Source of the DNA: Planctomycetaceae bacterium
GTDB lineage: Bacteria > Planctomycetota > Planctomycetia > Planctomycetales > Planctomycetaceae
Assembly (NCBI GenBank): GCA_021732995.1
Contig: JAKFWA010000054.1
Coordinates: 124,001 to 188,000, forward strand
Reading direction: 5' to 3'
Length of the DNA stretch: 64,000 nucleotides
The position numbers and the translations under genes are program-made. This document shows, piece by piece, positions 41,970 through 50,631 of the stretch; positions within the stretch are counted from its first letter, which is position 1; each line of letters opens with the position of its first letter. The notes beneath the pieces were generated by a model. That model ran no database searches and was not told the origin of the DNA. It was given only the letters and a program-made list of their open reading frames with translations.

Positions 41970-44336
41970 CTATCTGGGCGGCGGTGCGGCCCGAACTGTT
42001 CGGGAACGCAAAGCCGACAATTGTTGTTTAACGTCGTTGACTGCGGGTGAGTCGGGAGGAACTAAGGCCAGCGTTTGCTCGAACGCCTGCTTCGCTCGGG
42101 GGAACTCGCCTTGCGCTGCGAGCGCCCGTCCGAGATTGAAGTATCCCGCAGCGAACGTCGGGTCGAGCTCCAGTGCTGCTTGAAACGCACTTTCTGCTTC
42201 AGTCCATTGCTGCTGCTCCAGGGCCGAGTTGCCTTGCGAATTGTGAGCGACAACCAACTCCCTGGTCACTGCCGCTTGCAAAGTGGAATTTTTGTGCCGC
42301 ACTGCCAGAGCACGAGCTTCGCTCAAGGCGGAAACTGACTCTTTGAGTCGGCCGACACGAGCGAGCATCAAACCATACTGGAATCGGATCTCTGGACGTT
42401 GTGGATGGTCCGTCAGCAGAGTCTCGATTCCATCAAGGGCCTCGTCGTGTTGGCCGCGATTTTGAAGCTGCAATGCAAGGTTCACCTTTGCTTGCCAATA
42501 GGTCGGATCCGCTTGTACGGCTCGCGCGAACAACTCGATTGCTGTCTGCGAACGATTCGTTCTGGCGTACCATTCGCCGACTTCAGTAAGAACTTGAGGG
42601 CTCTTTGGAGCTAATTCTAACGATCGGTCGAATGCAGCGTCGGCCGCTGCGTGATCACCGTTCGCCAGGTTTTGAGCCAGCGCCAGGTGAATGTCGACGT
42701 TGTCAGGTTCAATTGCTGCTCCCTGCCGAAGTGCATCAATCGCGTCCGCAGTTTGGCCGTTGGCTCTCAGGCAGACTGCGAGGTTCAACCACGCTTGCGG
42801 ATATCGCGGCCTCAACTGCAGCACATGGCGAAGCTGACGGATCGCACGGGGGTAGTCACCAGACTTCGCGAAGAGACTGGCTTGATTGTGCAGTGCGATC
42901 CAGCTGTGAGGATTCACTTCCAACGCTTGAGCATACAGAGTCGCGCTGTCTCGCCAGATCCCAGCCGCGTTCCACGCAATCAGCGAAAGTACTGCCAGTC
43001 CGAAGGTGAACGCACGGCGAAAGTTCAACGAGTTCCATCGGTCCCAGGCAACTGCCGCTGCCAGAGCTGGTCCCAGCATTGCAACGTAGATGTACCGGTC
43101 AGCGACCGTCGAGATCTCCTGAAAGCCGAAAGACACAATACCCAGTACGGGTGCCAGTCCCGCGACAAACCAGAGAGCTGCCATCCAGATACGCCGCTCC
43201 GCCTTGATCCACCACAGGCCCGGAAGCAGCATCAGGGGAATAGCCAGCAGTCCATAGTCCAAACCGTTTTGCCACAGGGATCGCGGGCTGCGGCCATAGT
43301 CTATGCTGAGATTCAGCGGCCAGCAGAACTTCACGAGGTACCATCCCAAGGAATCAAGTGCGATGGCGGGACGGAACCAGAGCGGGACGGCGGTTGTGCT
43401 CTCACCCGAGGGCTGGAGCGTGCGAGTGACCAAAACGATTGCCAGCGTCGCAATCCCGAAGAGAGCCATCGTGACTGCTGCCTGCTTCCACGAACGTCGC
43501 AGCCAGATGAGGTCATGGCACACCACGATCAGTGCGATCGCGGCGATTGACGGTTTCGAGAGCAGCGCCAGTAACAGGGCGATCAATGCACCCGCTGACC
43601 AATTGAACTTGCGAGCGGTGGGCTCCTGCGATCTCAAGTGACACCAAAGGGCGGTCAGCCCGAGGCTTGTCGCCAACAGGCCTCGGGTTTCGCTCGTCCA
43701 GGCAACGCTCTCAACCTGCAGTGGATGTACGGCGAACACTATCGCTCCCGCGAGCGCGCTTCCCCACCTCACGCCGACGCGCGTCATCAGTACGAACACC
43801 AACACGCAGTTCAACCAGTGCAGGCCCAGGCTGGCGGACCGGAAGATCGGCGTGGACTCGATTGCGCCGCTGGCGTCGCGAGAAAACAGCAGGTCAGTTA
43901 ACGCGACTTCGGCGGCAAATAAGCTGTAGGAGACGGGTATGTACAAGTTCTCGTAAGGGGCTTGCCAAAACTTAGACAGGCTGTGCCAGGTGAGCGGATT
44001 GAAGGCTGGGTTCGCGGTGATGTGGATATCATCATCCCACGTCAGCAACTGGTGAGTCAGCGTGCGGCCGAAGACCGTCAGAATAAGTGTGGCTAGGACC
44101 AGCACTGAGATGGCGAATTTTCTGAGAGAGTCGCTTTGATCTTTCGACGCAGCATTTTCAGGCTCAGGGAGCACGGTCTGAACTTTGCTCGGATTCCCGG
44201 CAGTATCTGACGTCGTCTTGTCACAGGTCTGGGATGCAATGTCCTCGGAAAGCACATCAACAGCTTCGCAGAATCCTTCTCGCAAACTTCGCTGGGTAGT
44301 GTTGGCGGCGGTTGGACTTTGCGTTCCCGCAGGCAT
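41970..44336 (-). CDS. Multi-pass GT-C/TMTC-like glycosyltransferase with C-terminal TPR repeats
   Basis: A 788-residue membrane protein. About ten hydrophobic helices cover residues 72-460; the first extracytoplasmic loop carries WDDDIHI (D101-D103) and NLYIPVSY, which is the GT-C acidic motif of the O-mannosyltransferase TMTC/PMT type. Residues 470-770 hold about seven TPRs (NPHSWIALHNQASLFAKSGD, PRYPQAWLNLAVCLRANGQ). Such proteins transfer a sugar from a lipid carrier onto exported proteins or glycans. The first 75 residues overlap the divergent gene at 44239 (to base 44336), so a later GTG (44255 or 44174) may be the true start. It heads the operon with the SGNH and FG-GAP genes. Confidence 0.85.
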   Translation of the reverse strand: MPAGTQSPTAANTTQRSLREGFCEAVDVLSEDIASQTCDKTTSDTAGNPSKVQTVLPEPENAASKDQSDSLRKFAISVLVLATLILTVFGRTLTHQLLTWDDDIHITANPAFNPLTWHSLSKFWQAPYENLYIPVSYSLFAAEVALTDLLFSRDASGAIESTPIFRSASLGLHWLNCVLVFVLMTRVGVRWGSALAGAIVFAVHPLQVESVAWTSETRGLLATSLGLTALWCHLRSQEPTARKFNWSAGALIALLLALLSKPSIAAIALIVVCHDLIWLRRSWKQAAVTMALFGIATLAIVLVTRTLQPSGESTTAVPLWFRPAIALDSLGWYLVKFCWPLNLSIDYGRSPRSLWQNGLDYGLLAIPLMLLPGLWWIKAERRIWMAALWFVAGLAPVLGIVSFGFQEISTVADRYIYVAMLGPALAAAVAWDRWNSLNFRRAFTFGLAVLSLIAWNAAGIWRDSATLYAQALEVNPHSWIALHNQASLFAKSGDYPRAIRQLRHVLQLRPRYPQAWLNLAVCLRANGQTADAIDALRQGAAIEPDNVDIHLALAQNLANGDHAAADAAFDRSLELAPKSPQVLTEVGEWYARTNRSQTAIELFARAVQADPTYWQAKVNLALQLQNRGQHDEALDGIETLLTDHPQRPEIRFQYGLMLARVGRLKESVSALSEARALAVRHKNSTLQAAVTRELVVAHNSQGNSALEQQQWTEAESAFQAALELDPTFAAGYFNLGRALAAQGEFPRAKQAFEQTLALVPPDSPAVNDVKQQLSALRSRTVRAAPPPR

Positions 44337-45432
44337 GGTCTGGACTTTCGGGAGCAGAACTCCCTCGTTGCGCGACGTGGAAATGAGTTGGCATCTTAGT
44401 GATCCCGCCTCTGCACGGCAGATGGCTCAGCAAATTGTGAACCGGGATGCATCGAATGGAGCAGGATGGCTGTGGTTGGGACGATCCTGCGAGAAGCTCC
44501 GCGACTTTGACGCGGCCGCCGAGGCCTATAGCCGGGCGAGTGCGATCCCGGAATCCGGCGCTGAGGCGGTAGGCCGTCGGGGTTTCTGCCTGCTGAACGC
44601 CGGTCGCTTGGGCGAAGCAGAGGACGCTTTCCACACGGCCTTGAAGCGTAACCCGTCAGATGAAGCCGTGCAGACTGAGCTACAGTGGCTGCTGTTCAAT
44701 CAGCTTCGCGAACGGGAACTGGAAGTCTTTCTGGAAGGCCTGTTGGATCGCGAGCCGAACAAGTTTCGGATCTTGTATCACATCCTCTACAGCAGTCAGC
44801 GCCGTCCCAATCCGCGCGAGGCTGTGGGACGATTGGAGCAAGTTGAGCAACTCAAGCCGGGACAACCCCAAGTTCAATTGGCGCTGGGACATTGCTACTG
44901 GAAGCTTGGCGATATCAACAAGGCGACGCGATTTCTGGAAGCTGCGCTGCAGCAGCGACCCGCTGATGTAGAAACCGCGCTGCTCGTCACCGAGTTTTAT
45001 ATCGAGCAAGACAACCTTGATCTGGCGCAATCGCTGATTGAGCCCTTGAAGTTCCAGCTTGTTATGGACGATCGCTGGTGGTGGCTGCTGGCACAACTTC
45101 AACACCGCCAGGCGAAGACCGACGACGCTATCGACGCACTCAAAGAAGCGATCCGTTTGCGTCCGAGTGAAGTTCGATATCTGCAGACAATTGCCACCTG
45201 GTATCAAGCGAAAAACCTCACGATGGAATCCAGGGATTACCATCGCGAGGTTCAATTGCTTCGCAAGGTCAACGAAGAACTGTACGTAATTGTGAGTCGA
45301 GGTGATCTGGATAAGCCGAACTCGACAACCTTTAAAATACTTGGCGAATTATTCGCACGCGCGAAACGCCCGAAATTGAAACAAGCTTGGGAACAATTGG
45401 CGGCACCGAGCAACCTGACAGAATCTCGATAG
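44239..45432 (+). CDS. Membrane-anchored TPR protein
   Basis: A 397-residue protein with a short polar tail, one membrane helix (about 18-38, WVVLAAVGLCVPAGMVWTF) and then at least eight TPR-like helical pairs (GWLWLGRSCEKLRDFDAA, VQLALGHCYWKLGDINKA, WWWLLAQLQHRQAKTDDA). TPRs dock other proteins; this one lies divergent to the TPR/GT-C gene and is probably its partner. ATG 44239 is preferred because it keeps the membrane helix; ATG 44335 would lose it. The N-terminal 98 bases overlap the 5' end of the divergent gene if both starts are right. It converges with the DUF1559 gene, 30 bases between the stops. Confidence 0.85.
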   Translation: MSSESTSTASQNPSRKLRWVVLAAVGLCVPAGMVWTFGSRTPSLRDVEMSWHLSDPASARQMAQQIVNRDASNGAGWLWLGRSCEKLRDFDAAAEAYSRASAIPESGAEAVGRRGFCLLNAGRLGEAEDAFHTALKRNPSDEAVQTELQWLLFNQLRERELEVFLEGLLDREPNKFRILYHILYSSQRRPNPREAVGRLEQVEQLKPGQPQVQLALGHCYWKLGDINKATRFLEAALQQRPADVETALLVTEFYIEQDNLDLAQSLIEPLKFQLVMDDRWWWLLAQLQHRQAKTDDAIDALKEAIRLRPSEVRYLQTIATWYQAKNLTMESRDYHREVQLLRKVNEELYVIVSRGDLDKPNSTTFKILGELFARAKRPKLKQAWEQLAAPSNLTESR

Positions 45433-45462
45433 ACCGCCAATGCCTGATTAACACCATCGGTG

Positions 45463-46446
45463 TTACTCGCCCATCACGTTCCCGTCAATTACGTTGCCGT
45501 CTTCGATATTGCCCAAGTAAGTCCAGTTCGGGCCGTGGATCGAGTCTGACACGAAGCGAACCGCACCGTCCATCAAAGCGATGTGCACGCCTCCCGAATG
45601 CCAGCTGCGAGCGATTCCGGTGTTTGAACCGCTGAAGCTCAGAGAGTTGCAGCGATTCGGTCCAGAGATACTCAGTGTTGTGAAGGATGTGCCACCAATC
45701 GCAGGCTGTGCCCAACCAAACTTGGCTTGATTGTCACCTGCCCCGGTACACGCTTTGGTATCCTGTGCGAACTCGGAGAAGCACATGGTGTTTGACATGC
45801 CGTCTGTAATCATCTTGAGGCGAACCCAAGGTGAAATGAGTCCTGTGCCGGCTGAGTTTTCCAGACCCTGCTTTTCAGCGAACACAGTGTTAAAGCTGCC
45901 GTGCTGGTTGCAGAATCCGTAGGGATGATCTGATCCCGTGCCGGGGTAATTGTGTACGGCGAACGCCATGGTAGAACCGTTATCTGACGCGGTCCATGTG
46001 GCAAATTCTGTTTTGCCGCTGTCGCTTGGGCAAAGGTACGACGAAATTCTCGTCTTCACCGCATTGGCGTGCGACGAATGGTCATATCGCAGATTCAAGT
46101 TCATCTGATCGTACAAGTTCTGCTGATCGATAAACGGTAGCAACATGGTGTGCACAGTGTGCATCGTCCATGGCCCAGGGTGCGATGCATGCGCGGCAAC
46201 ATTTCCATAGTTACCGCAGCAGCAGGGGGTTGCCAGTGGCGACATGGTGGCTCGGGGCAAATACTCGCCGAACTGCTCGGTATAGTTCGCCAGTGCGAGT
46301 CCAAGCTGCTTGAGATTGTTCTTGCATTGGGACCGTCGGGCGGATTCGCGTGCTTGCTGAACTGCGGGCAGCAGCAACGCAACCAATACCGCAATGATTG
46401 CGATAACCACGAGTAATTCGATCAGTGTAAACGCTCGCCTGCGCAT
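45463..46446 (-). CDS. DUF1559 prepilin-like protein, copy 1
   Basis: A 327-residue DUF1559 protein. The N-terminus is a type IV prepilin / pseudopilin signal ([16 protein letters not shown]), to be cut after the basic leader by a prepilin peptidase, and the hydrophobic helix continues to [16 protein letters not shown]. The C-terminal part has the DUF1559 signature [19 protein letters not shown] (H-x9-DG type). DUF1559 proteins are numerous in planctomycetes and presumably build extracellular fibres or pili. ATG 46446 begins the leader; the ATG 6 codons upstream is less likely. A lipoprotein gene lies directly upstream; the second such module is at 52449-54004. Confidence 0.93.
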   Translation of the reverse strand: MRRRAFTLIELLVVIAIIAVLVALLLPAVQQARESARRSQCKNNLKQLGLALANYTEQFGEYLPRATMSPLATPCCCGNYGNVAAHASHPGPWTMHTVHTMLLPFIDQQNLYDQMNLNLRYDHSSHANAVKTRISSYLCPSDSGKTEFATWTASDNGSTMAFAVHNYPGTGSDHPYGFCNQHGSFNTVFAEKQGLENSAGTGLISPWVRLKMITDGMSNTMCFSEFAQDTKACTGAGDNQAKFGWAQPAIGGTSFTTLSISGPNRCNSLSFSGSNTGIARSWHSGGVHIALMDGAVRFVSDSIHGPNWTYLGNIEDGNVIDGNVMGE

Positions 46447-46510
46447 TTTTGACTCTCTAAGCATGAGGGTAGTATGTCGGAACGTGTCGTCAGAACTGGT
46501 GAAGAAAAAG

Positions 46511-46957
46511 CTATCTGCTGGTCAGGTTGAATGAAAAATCGCGCTGGCTTTCTTGTACCTCCGCGGTCAGTCCGCTGGCCTCTGAGCCATACTTGACGTA
46601 AGGGCCAGAATCGAAGGCGAGAATCTGCTGCGGATCTTCTTGTTTTATTTCCGTGACGCGTACCAGATAATTTGCTGGATATACCCCTGGCAGCTTGTAG
46701 TCGCCGTTCTCGTCCGTTTTGGCCATGAAGTCGCGGTCCTTGGCACCACCTCCTGGGGTGGTACGCGTCAGTAGGACCTGCACTCCAGCAGACGGTTTGC
46801 CATCCATGGTGACTTTGCCGGAGATCTCAACTGGCTTACCAAGGTCGGGTCCGCCTTTGCCACATCCGGCGAGTGTGATAGGGGCGAGCAACAGCGCTGT
46901 GGCTAGAAGTTTCGCTGGGGTTCGGGGGCCTGTGAGTGAGTTCCGAACAGAGGTCAT
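46511..46957 (-). CDS. Lipoprotein with transthyretin-like/carboxypeptidase-regulatory fold
   Basis: A 148-residue lipoprotein. The signal peptide ends in LAGC (lipobox) and the mature protein begins [11 protein letters not shown]. The rest is a beta-sandwich with the pattern [21 protein letters not shown]...[23 protein letters not shown], characteristic of carboxypeptidase-regulatory or transthyretin-like domains that bind proteins or sugars at the cell surface. AAGGGA precedes ATG 46957. It is the first gene of a lipoprotein-DUF1559 pair; the same two families recur at 52449-54004 in the opposite order. It probably supports assembly or anchoring of the DUF1559 protein. Confidence 0.85.
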   Translation of the reverse strand: MTSVRNSLTGPRTPAKLLATALLLAPITLAGCGKGGPDLGKPVEISGKVTMDGKPSAGVQVLLTRTTPGGGAKDRDFMAKTDENGDYKLPGVYPANYLVRVTEIKQEDPQQILAFDSGPYVKYGSEASGLTAEVQESQRDFSFNLTSR

Positions 46958-47396
46958 ATAATTCCCTTCCAATCCGAGGTGATACTAGGACCGGTCGCGG
47001 CCATGACTGTTTCCGCGACTTCTACCACCTGTAGCCTTCAAGGCTTCGGCGTTCCCTGGATTGCACGGCGAGGCAATGGATGTGCCGCCCGATCGGGCGC
47101 AACCCATGAAAAGGGGCTGACACGGGGTAAATCTCAGGTCCAAGAGGCCTCGGCGAAATCAACCGACTGAAGAAGGGCGAACATTTGGTGGCTCGAGCCC
47201 TTCAATCGCGGTAAGCCGTACGCGAGGTGCCGCCGACATCACGAGCAGGTATGCGCTATTCTCGCGCAATGTTTCGCTCAACGCGGTGGCGTATTTACGC
47301 CGGGATTCAGGGCGAATTCACTTTCGCGAAGTCGCGCGGCGCGCATTCAGATGAAGCGCGCTGGCGCGGAGATGCGGCTCACGATCGTCTTGGTCG
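46958..47396. other. 439-base intergenic region
   Basis: It separates the lipoprotein gene from the 3' end of the DUF1015 gene, both on the minus strand. It must hold the promoter of the lipoprotein-DUF1559 pair. Only a short 6-bp hairpin around GGCGTATTTACGCC (near 47286-47299) is visible; I see no gene in it. Confidence 0.4.
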
Positions 47397-48686
47397 TTAG
47401 TGCGTGTGGAACACGAGCCCGGTGAGCAGCTTGGGGTAGAAGTAGGTGCTCTTCGGCGGCATCTTTTCGAGTTTAGAGGCGATGTCGCGTACGTGCTCGA
47501 TCTGAGCTGGATTGACCAGGCATGCCAGTTGGCAGGTCTTGGCTTTTACAGAATCAAGCACTTCGTCCATGAGGTGCACGAACTTGAAGGTTGGTTTAGC
47601 TTCGGGGAAGCGGCCGCAGATCAAGTGATCGAGGATCAGTTTGTGCAGCAGACTGACGCCGAGACCTCGCCATTCTTCGGATTGCTGACTGGCGAGCGTC
47701 GCCATCGGGCTCGTGTCCGTCGCGCGGGCCAGAATCCACTTTCCATCAGCGGGCGTGCCGAGGCCAAAGATGTTTTGAGCACCATCGGCACTCATCAGTT
47801 CCCAAGCTTCTTCGGCACTGTCGACGGCTTCGATGCTGAAGTTTTTCTCCAACGCGGCGCGGACATCCTCGATCTTCAGGTTTGGCAGACCGGAAACGAG
47901 TCGGTGCGTCGGCAGAATGGCCAGCCCGGGATCTTCCATCCCGATGAACATCATGAGGTTGTAGTTCGCGCCGGATGACTCCGTGATTTCGCCTTTAGCG
48001 GCGAGTTCGTTGCGGTAATTGCAGGCTGTTTCGTAGCGGTGGTGGCCGTCAGCAATGAAAATCGGCTTGTCAGCCAGCGAAGCGCAAACCTTGTTGATGA
48101 CAGCGCGATCGGTGACCGGCCACAGCTTGTGAATGACGCCGAGATGATCTTTGGCGACGATCGGTGTCAGCTTGAGGATGGCATCTTCCAGCGGCTGCTG
48201 AGCAGCATTCTCCGGATCAGGATAGAGGCCGAAGACGGGTGACAGATTGGCCTTCGTTGCGCGCATCAGATCGAGTCGGTCCTGTTTTGGACCGGACAGG
48301 GTCTGCTCGTGGGGGAATACCGTGCCCTTGCCGAACTCTTCCAGCTTGATGCGACCGAGAAACCCCTTGCGGACGTAGTGTTTGCCTTCCCAGTCGAATT
48401 CCTGGTGATAGACGTACAGAGCGTCCTCGTGTTCGCGAATCAGCACGCCTTCCTTCTGCCATTGACGGAAGAACTTCTCGGCTCGAACGTAGCGGTCTTG
48501 TGTGCCAGCATCATCGGATTCCGGGCGATTGAAATCGACTCGGACGACGTTGCAGGGGTGCTGCTTATAGAGTCGATCGAGGAACGCCGGATCGATGACG
48601 TCGTACGGCGGGGCGATGACGTCCGACAAATCGCCCACTTGGCCGAGGTCGTAACGGAGTCCGGAGAATGCTTGAACTTGAGCCAT
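47397..48686 (-). CDS. DUF1015 family protein
   Basis: A 429-residue cytoplasmic protein of the DUF1015 family, widely distributed in bacteria and without an established general reaction. Conserved landmarks are VIAPPYDVID near the N-terminus, HEQTLSGPKQDRLDLM, ADGHHRYETA and the C-terminal VDLMDEV-like helix (HLMDEVLDSV). Length matches the family. ATG 48686 (MAQVQAFSGLRYD) is the only sensible start. It lies 106 bases upstream-side of trpF on the same strand, which probably is a separate transcript or a loose operon. No signal peptide or membrane segment is seen. Confidence 0.93.
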   Translation of the reverse strand: MAQVQAFSGLRYDLGQVGDLSDVIAPPYDVIDPAFLDRLYKQHPCNVVRVDFNRPESDDAGTQDRYVRAEKFFRQWQKEGVLIREHEDALYVYHQEFDWEGKHYVRKGFLGRIKLEEFGKGTVFPHEQTLSGPKQDRLDLMRATKANLSPVFGLYPDPENAAQQPLEDAILKLTPIVAKDHLGVIHKLWPVTDRAVINKVCASLADKPIFIADGHHRYETACNYRNELAAKGEITESSGANYNLMMFIGMEDPGLAILPTHRLVSGLPNLKIEDVRAALEKNFSIEAVDSAEEAWELMSADGAQNIFGLGTPADGKWILARATDTSPMATLASQQSEEWRGLGVSLLHKLILDHLICGRFPEAKPTFKFVHLMDEVLDSVKAKTCQLACLVNPAQIEHVRDIASKLEKMPPKSTYFYPKLLTGLVFHTH

Positions 48687-48792
48687 TGCTTCAATCCTTG
48701 AGGTGAGCCTGAGTTGCGGTGACTGCGACGACTCAGGTTATGGTTTGCCGTTGGTCAGCGACCGGCGATTCATTGCTCGCCGTTGGCCGAAC

Positions 48793-49446
48793 CTATCGAC
48801 GGGCGGCGGCGATGAATCGCTGCACCAGCGACAGATCCTTGGTGCCGGGAGCCGATTCGACGCCGCTCGCGACATCGACGCCGAAGGGCAGGGTTTTGGA
48901 GATCGCCTCGGCGACGTTCGCCGGATTGAGTCCCCCTGCCACGATCAGATGCGGCCAGCGGGCGGAATCATACTGATCTGCAATTAAATCCCAAGGAGCC
49001 GTGTGGCCGGTACCGCCATAAACTCCGTCGACCCTGGCGTCGATTAAGCAACCGCTGATGCAAACCTGCAATCGGCGGCATTCTTCGAGGTACTTGGCGA
49101 CATCGCGGCAGCCTTCTGAGCCGATGCGAAACGCTCGGAGGACTTTCAACGACGGTTGTTCTGCCTTGAGCTGAGCCAGGAACTCAGGTGGTTCGTCACC
49201 GTGGATCTGAACGGCTTTGAGGCCGCAATGGGTTGCTGTGTCCAGGACGTCGTGAAGTTCGTGATTGACGAACAGACCGATGGACTCAACGGATGGCGGG
49301 AGGTTGGCGGCGATCTCTTTGGCGGTTGCGAGATCAACGAATCGCGGACTCTTGCTGAAAAAGTTCAGGCCGATGGCATCCGGTCCAAGTTCCGCAACTG
49401 ATTGAGCGGTCGGGAGGTCACGGATACCACAGACTTTGATCCACAT
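48793..49446 (-). CDS. trpF: Phosphoribosylanthranilate isomerase
   Basis: A 217-residue TIM barrel that converts N-(5-phosphoribosyl)anthranilate to the enol form in tryptophan synthesis. The catalytic Cys is in WIKVCGIRD; GLNFFSKSPRFV, VQIHGDEP, LIDARVDGVYGGTG (with the catalytic Asp) and VAGGLNPANV follow in the usual order, ending with the phosphate site GVDVASGVES. ATG 49446 begins the first strand. No other trp gene is in the window, so the pathway is scattered, as is common in planctomycetes. Confidence 0.97.
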   Translation of the reverse strand: MWIKVCGIRDLPTAQSVAELGPDAIGLNFFSKSPRFVDLATAKEIAANLPPSVESIGLFVNHELHDVLDTATHCGLKAVQIHGDEPPEFLAQLKAEQPSLKVLRAFRIGSEGCRDVAKYLEECRRLQVCISGCLIDARVDGVYGGTGHTAPWDLIADQYDSARWPHLIVAGGLNPANVAEAISKTLPFGVDVASGVESAPGTKDLSLVQRFIAAARR

Positions 49447-49586
49447 GCCAGACTCATCTGCCGGTCAAGGCAGGTTGAAAGAAAAACTAGGACTTGCTGA
49501 TGACAACTGGATGAGGCATCGCGTTCGCTCGATTGAGCTTGGCGTGAACTTGGTTGGCGAAGATCGCTGGCGGGGCTTCAATCGCC

Positions 49587-49634
49587 CCTCACCCTCACCC
49601 CCAGCCCCTCTCCCCGCTGGGCGGGGCGAGGGGA
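49587..49634. repeat. GC-rich intergenic repeat CCCTCACCC...GGGGCGAGGGG
   Basis: A pyrimidine-rich run (CCCTCACCCTCACCCCCAGC) leads into arms 49605-49617 and 49621-49633 that pair with one mismatch around a 3-base loop. This element type recurs between genes in many bacteria. It lies between trpF and the TIM-barrel isomerase gene. Confidence 0.7.
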
Positions 49635-49650
49635 GCGATATCCGCAATGG

Positions 49651-50586
49651 TTACACGTCGCAGAGTGTCACTGCTTGTTGCAGGCCAGCCAGCGGGTTGC
49701 GAGTTGGGATGAACTCGTGGCCGACGTAGCCCTTGTAGCCAATCTCAACGATCTTCCGCATGATCGGCGGGTAGTTGATCTCCTGGTTATCGTCGAGCTC
49801 GCCGCGACCTGGGTTTCCGGCGGTGTGGATGTGGCCGATCACGTCCTTGCATTCGTCGAGGCGGCGAATGACGTCGCCGTTCATGATCTGCACGTGATAG
49901 ATATCGAACAGAATCTTCATGCGGTCCGACCCGACCTTGCGGGCGATATTAGCCACGTAGTCGATGTCGTCGCCCTGATAGCCGGGATGGCCCTTCATCG
50001 GATGGCTGCCGTCGCGGGAATTCAGGTGCTCGATGCTGATCGTGACCTTCTTCTTTTCCGCATGACCGATGATCTGCTTCAGGCCTTTGACGCAGTTGTC
50101 GGCACCTTCTTCGAGCGAGATCTCGCCGCTCTTCGGATCATCGGCGTCACGCCATTTGTAGCCGGTGAAGGCGATCACGTTGTTGATGCCAGCGTCCGCA
50201 CAGTCATCAATCATCTTCTTGGTCGTGCTGATGACTTGCTCGTGATAGGCCGGGTTGTTGAAGCCCTTCATGAAGGGGGCTCCGGGCATGCCATTGGGGG
50301 CGATCGCGCAGGTCAGGCCGTGTTTCTTCAGGCTGCCCCAGGTTTCTGGACCTGACAGCTCAACGGACTTGCAACCAAGTTGCTTGGCGACCTGGCAGGT
50401 CTTGTCCATGTCCCACTTCTCGCCGCTGACATTGAAGCACCAGAAAACGATGGAGTGATTGATGTGACCTTTAAGCACGGCCGGTCCTTCCGCAGCATGT
50501 GTGTTTGTCAATGAAACCCCTGCGGCGAAAGTGCCCAGGGCAACAGCAGTTTGTAGTGCATCGCGACGGTTCATGAGGTCTGACAT
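49651..50586 (-). CDS. Tat-exported TIM-barrel sugar phosphate isomerase / hydroxypyruvate isomerase-like
   Basis: A 311-residue member of the AP endonuclease 2-like TIM barrel family (hydroxypyruvate isomerase type). The N-terminus has a twin-arginine motif (MNRRDALQTAVALG) and an Ala-rich segment, so it should be exported, which is unusual outside planctomycetes. Metal ligands are in SIEHLNSRDGSH (Glu and following residues), LFDIYHVQ and GHIHTAGNPGR and GHEFIP near the C-terminus. ATG 50586 (MSDLMNRRD) has GGGAG 8 bases upstream; ATG 50598 adds four residues. It lies 45 bases downstream of the sulfatase gene, so the two are probably one operon for catabolism of sulfated sugars. Confidence 0.9.
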   Translation of the reverse strand: MSDLMNRRDALQTAVALGTFAAGVSLTNTHAAEGPAVLKGHINHSIVFWCFNVSGEKWDMDKTCQVAKQLGCKSVELSGPETWGSLKKHGLTCAIAPNGMPGAPFMKGFNNPAYHEQVISTTKKMIDDCADAGINNVIAFTGYKWRDADDPKSGEISLEEGADNCVKGLKQIIGHAEKKKVTISIEHLNSRDGSHPMKGHPGYQGDDIDYVANIARKVGSDRMKILFDIYHVQIMNGDVIRRLDECKDVIGHIHTAGNPGRGELDDNQEINYPPIMRKIVEIGYKGYVGHEFIPTRNPLAGLQQAVTLCDV

Positions 50587-50631
50587 GACAGCTCCCAATG
50601 AGGTGATTTTCAGAATTCAGATTCGGAACAG

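Noticed and set aside
42651-43550. 299-codon plus-strand open frame opposite the GT-C/TPR gene
   Set aside because: Shadow of a real coding region; composition is Arg/Gln/Ser rich and no start signal is present.
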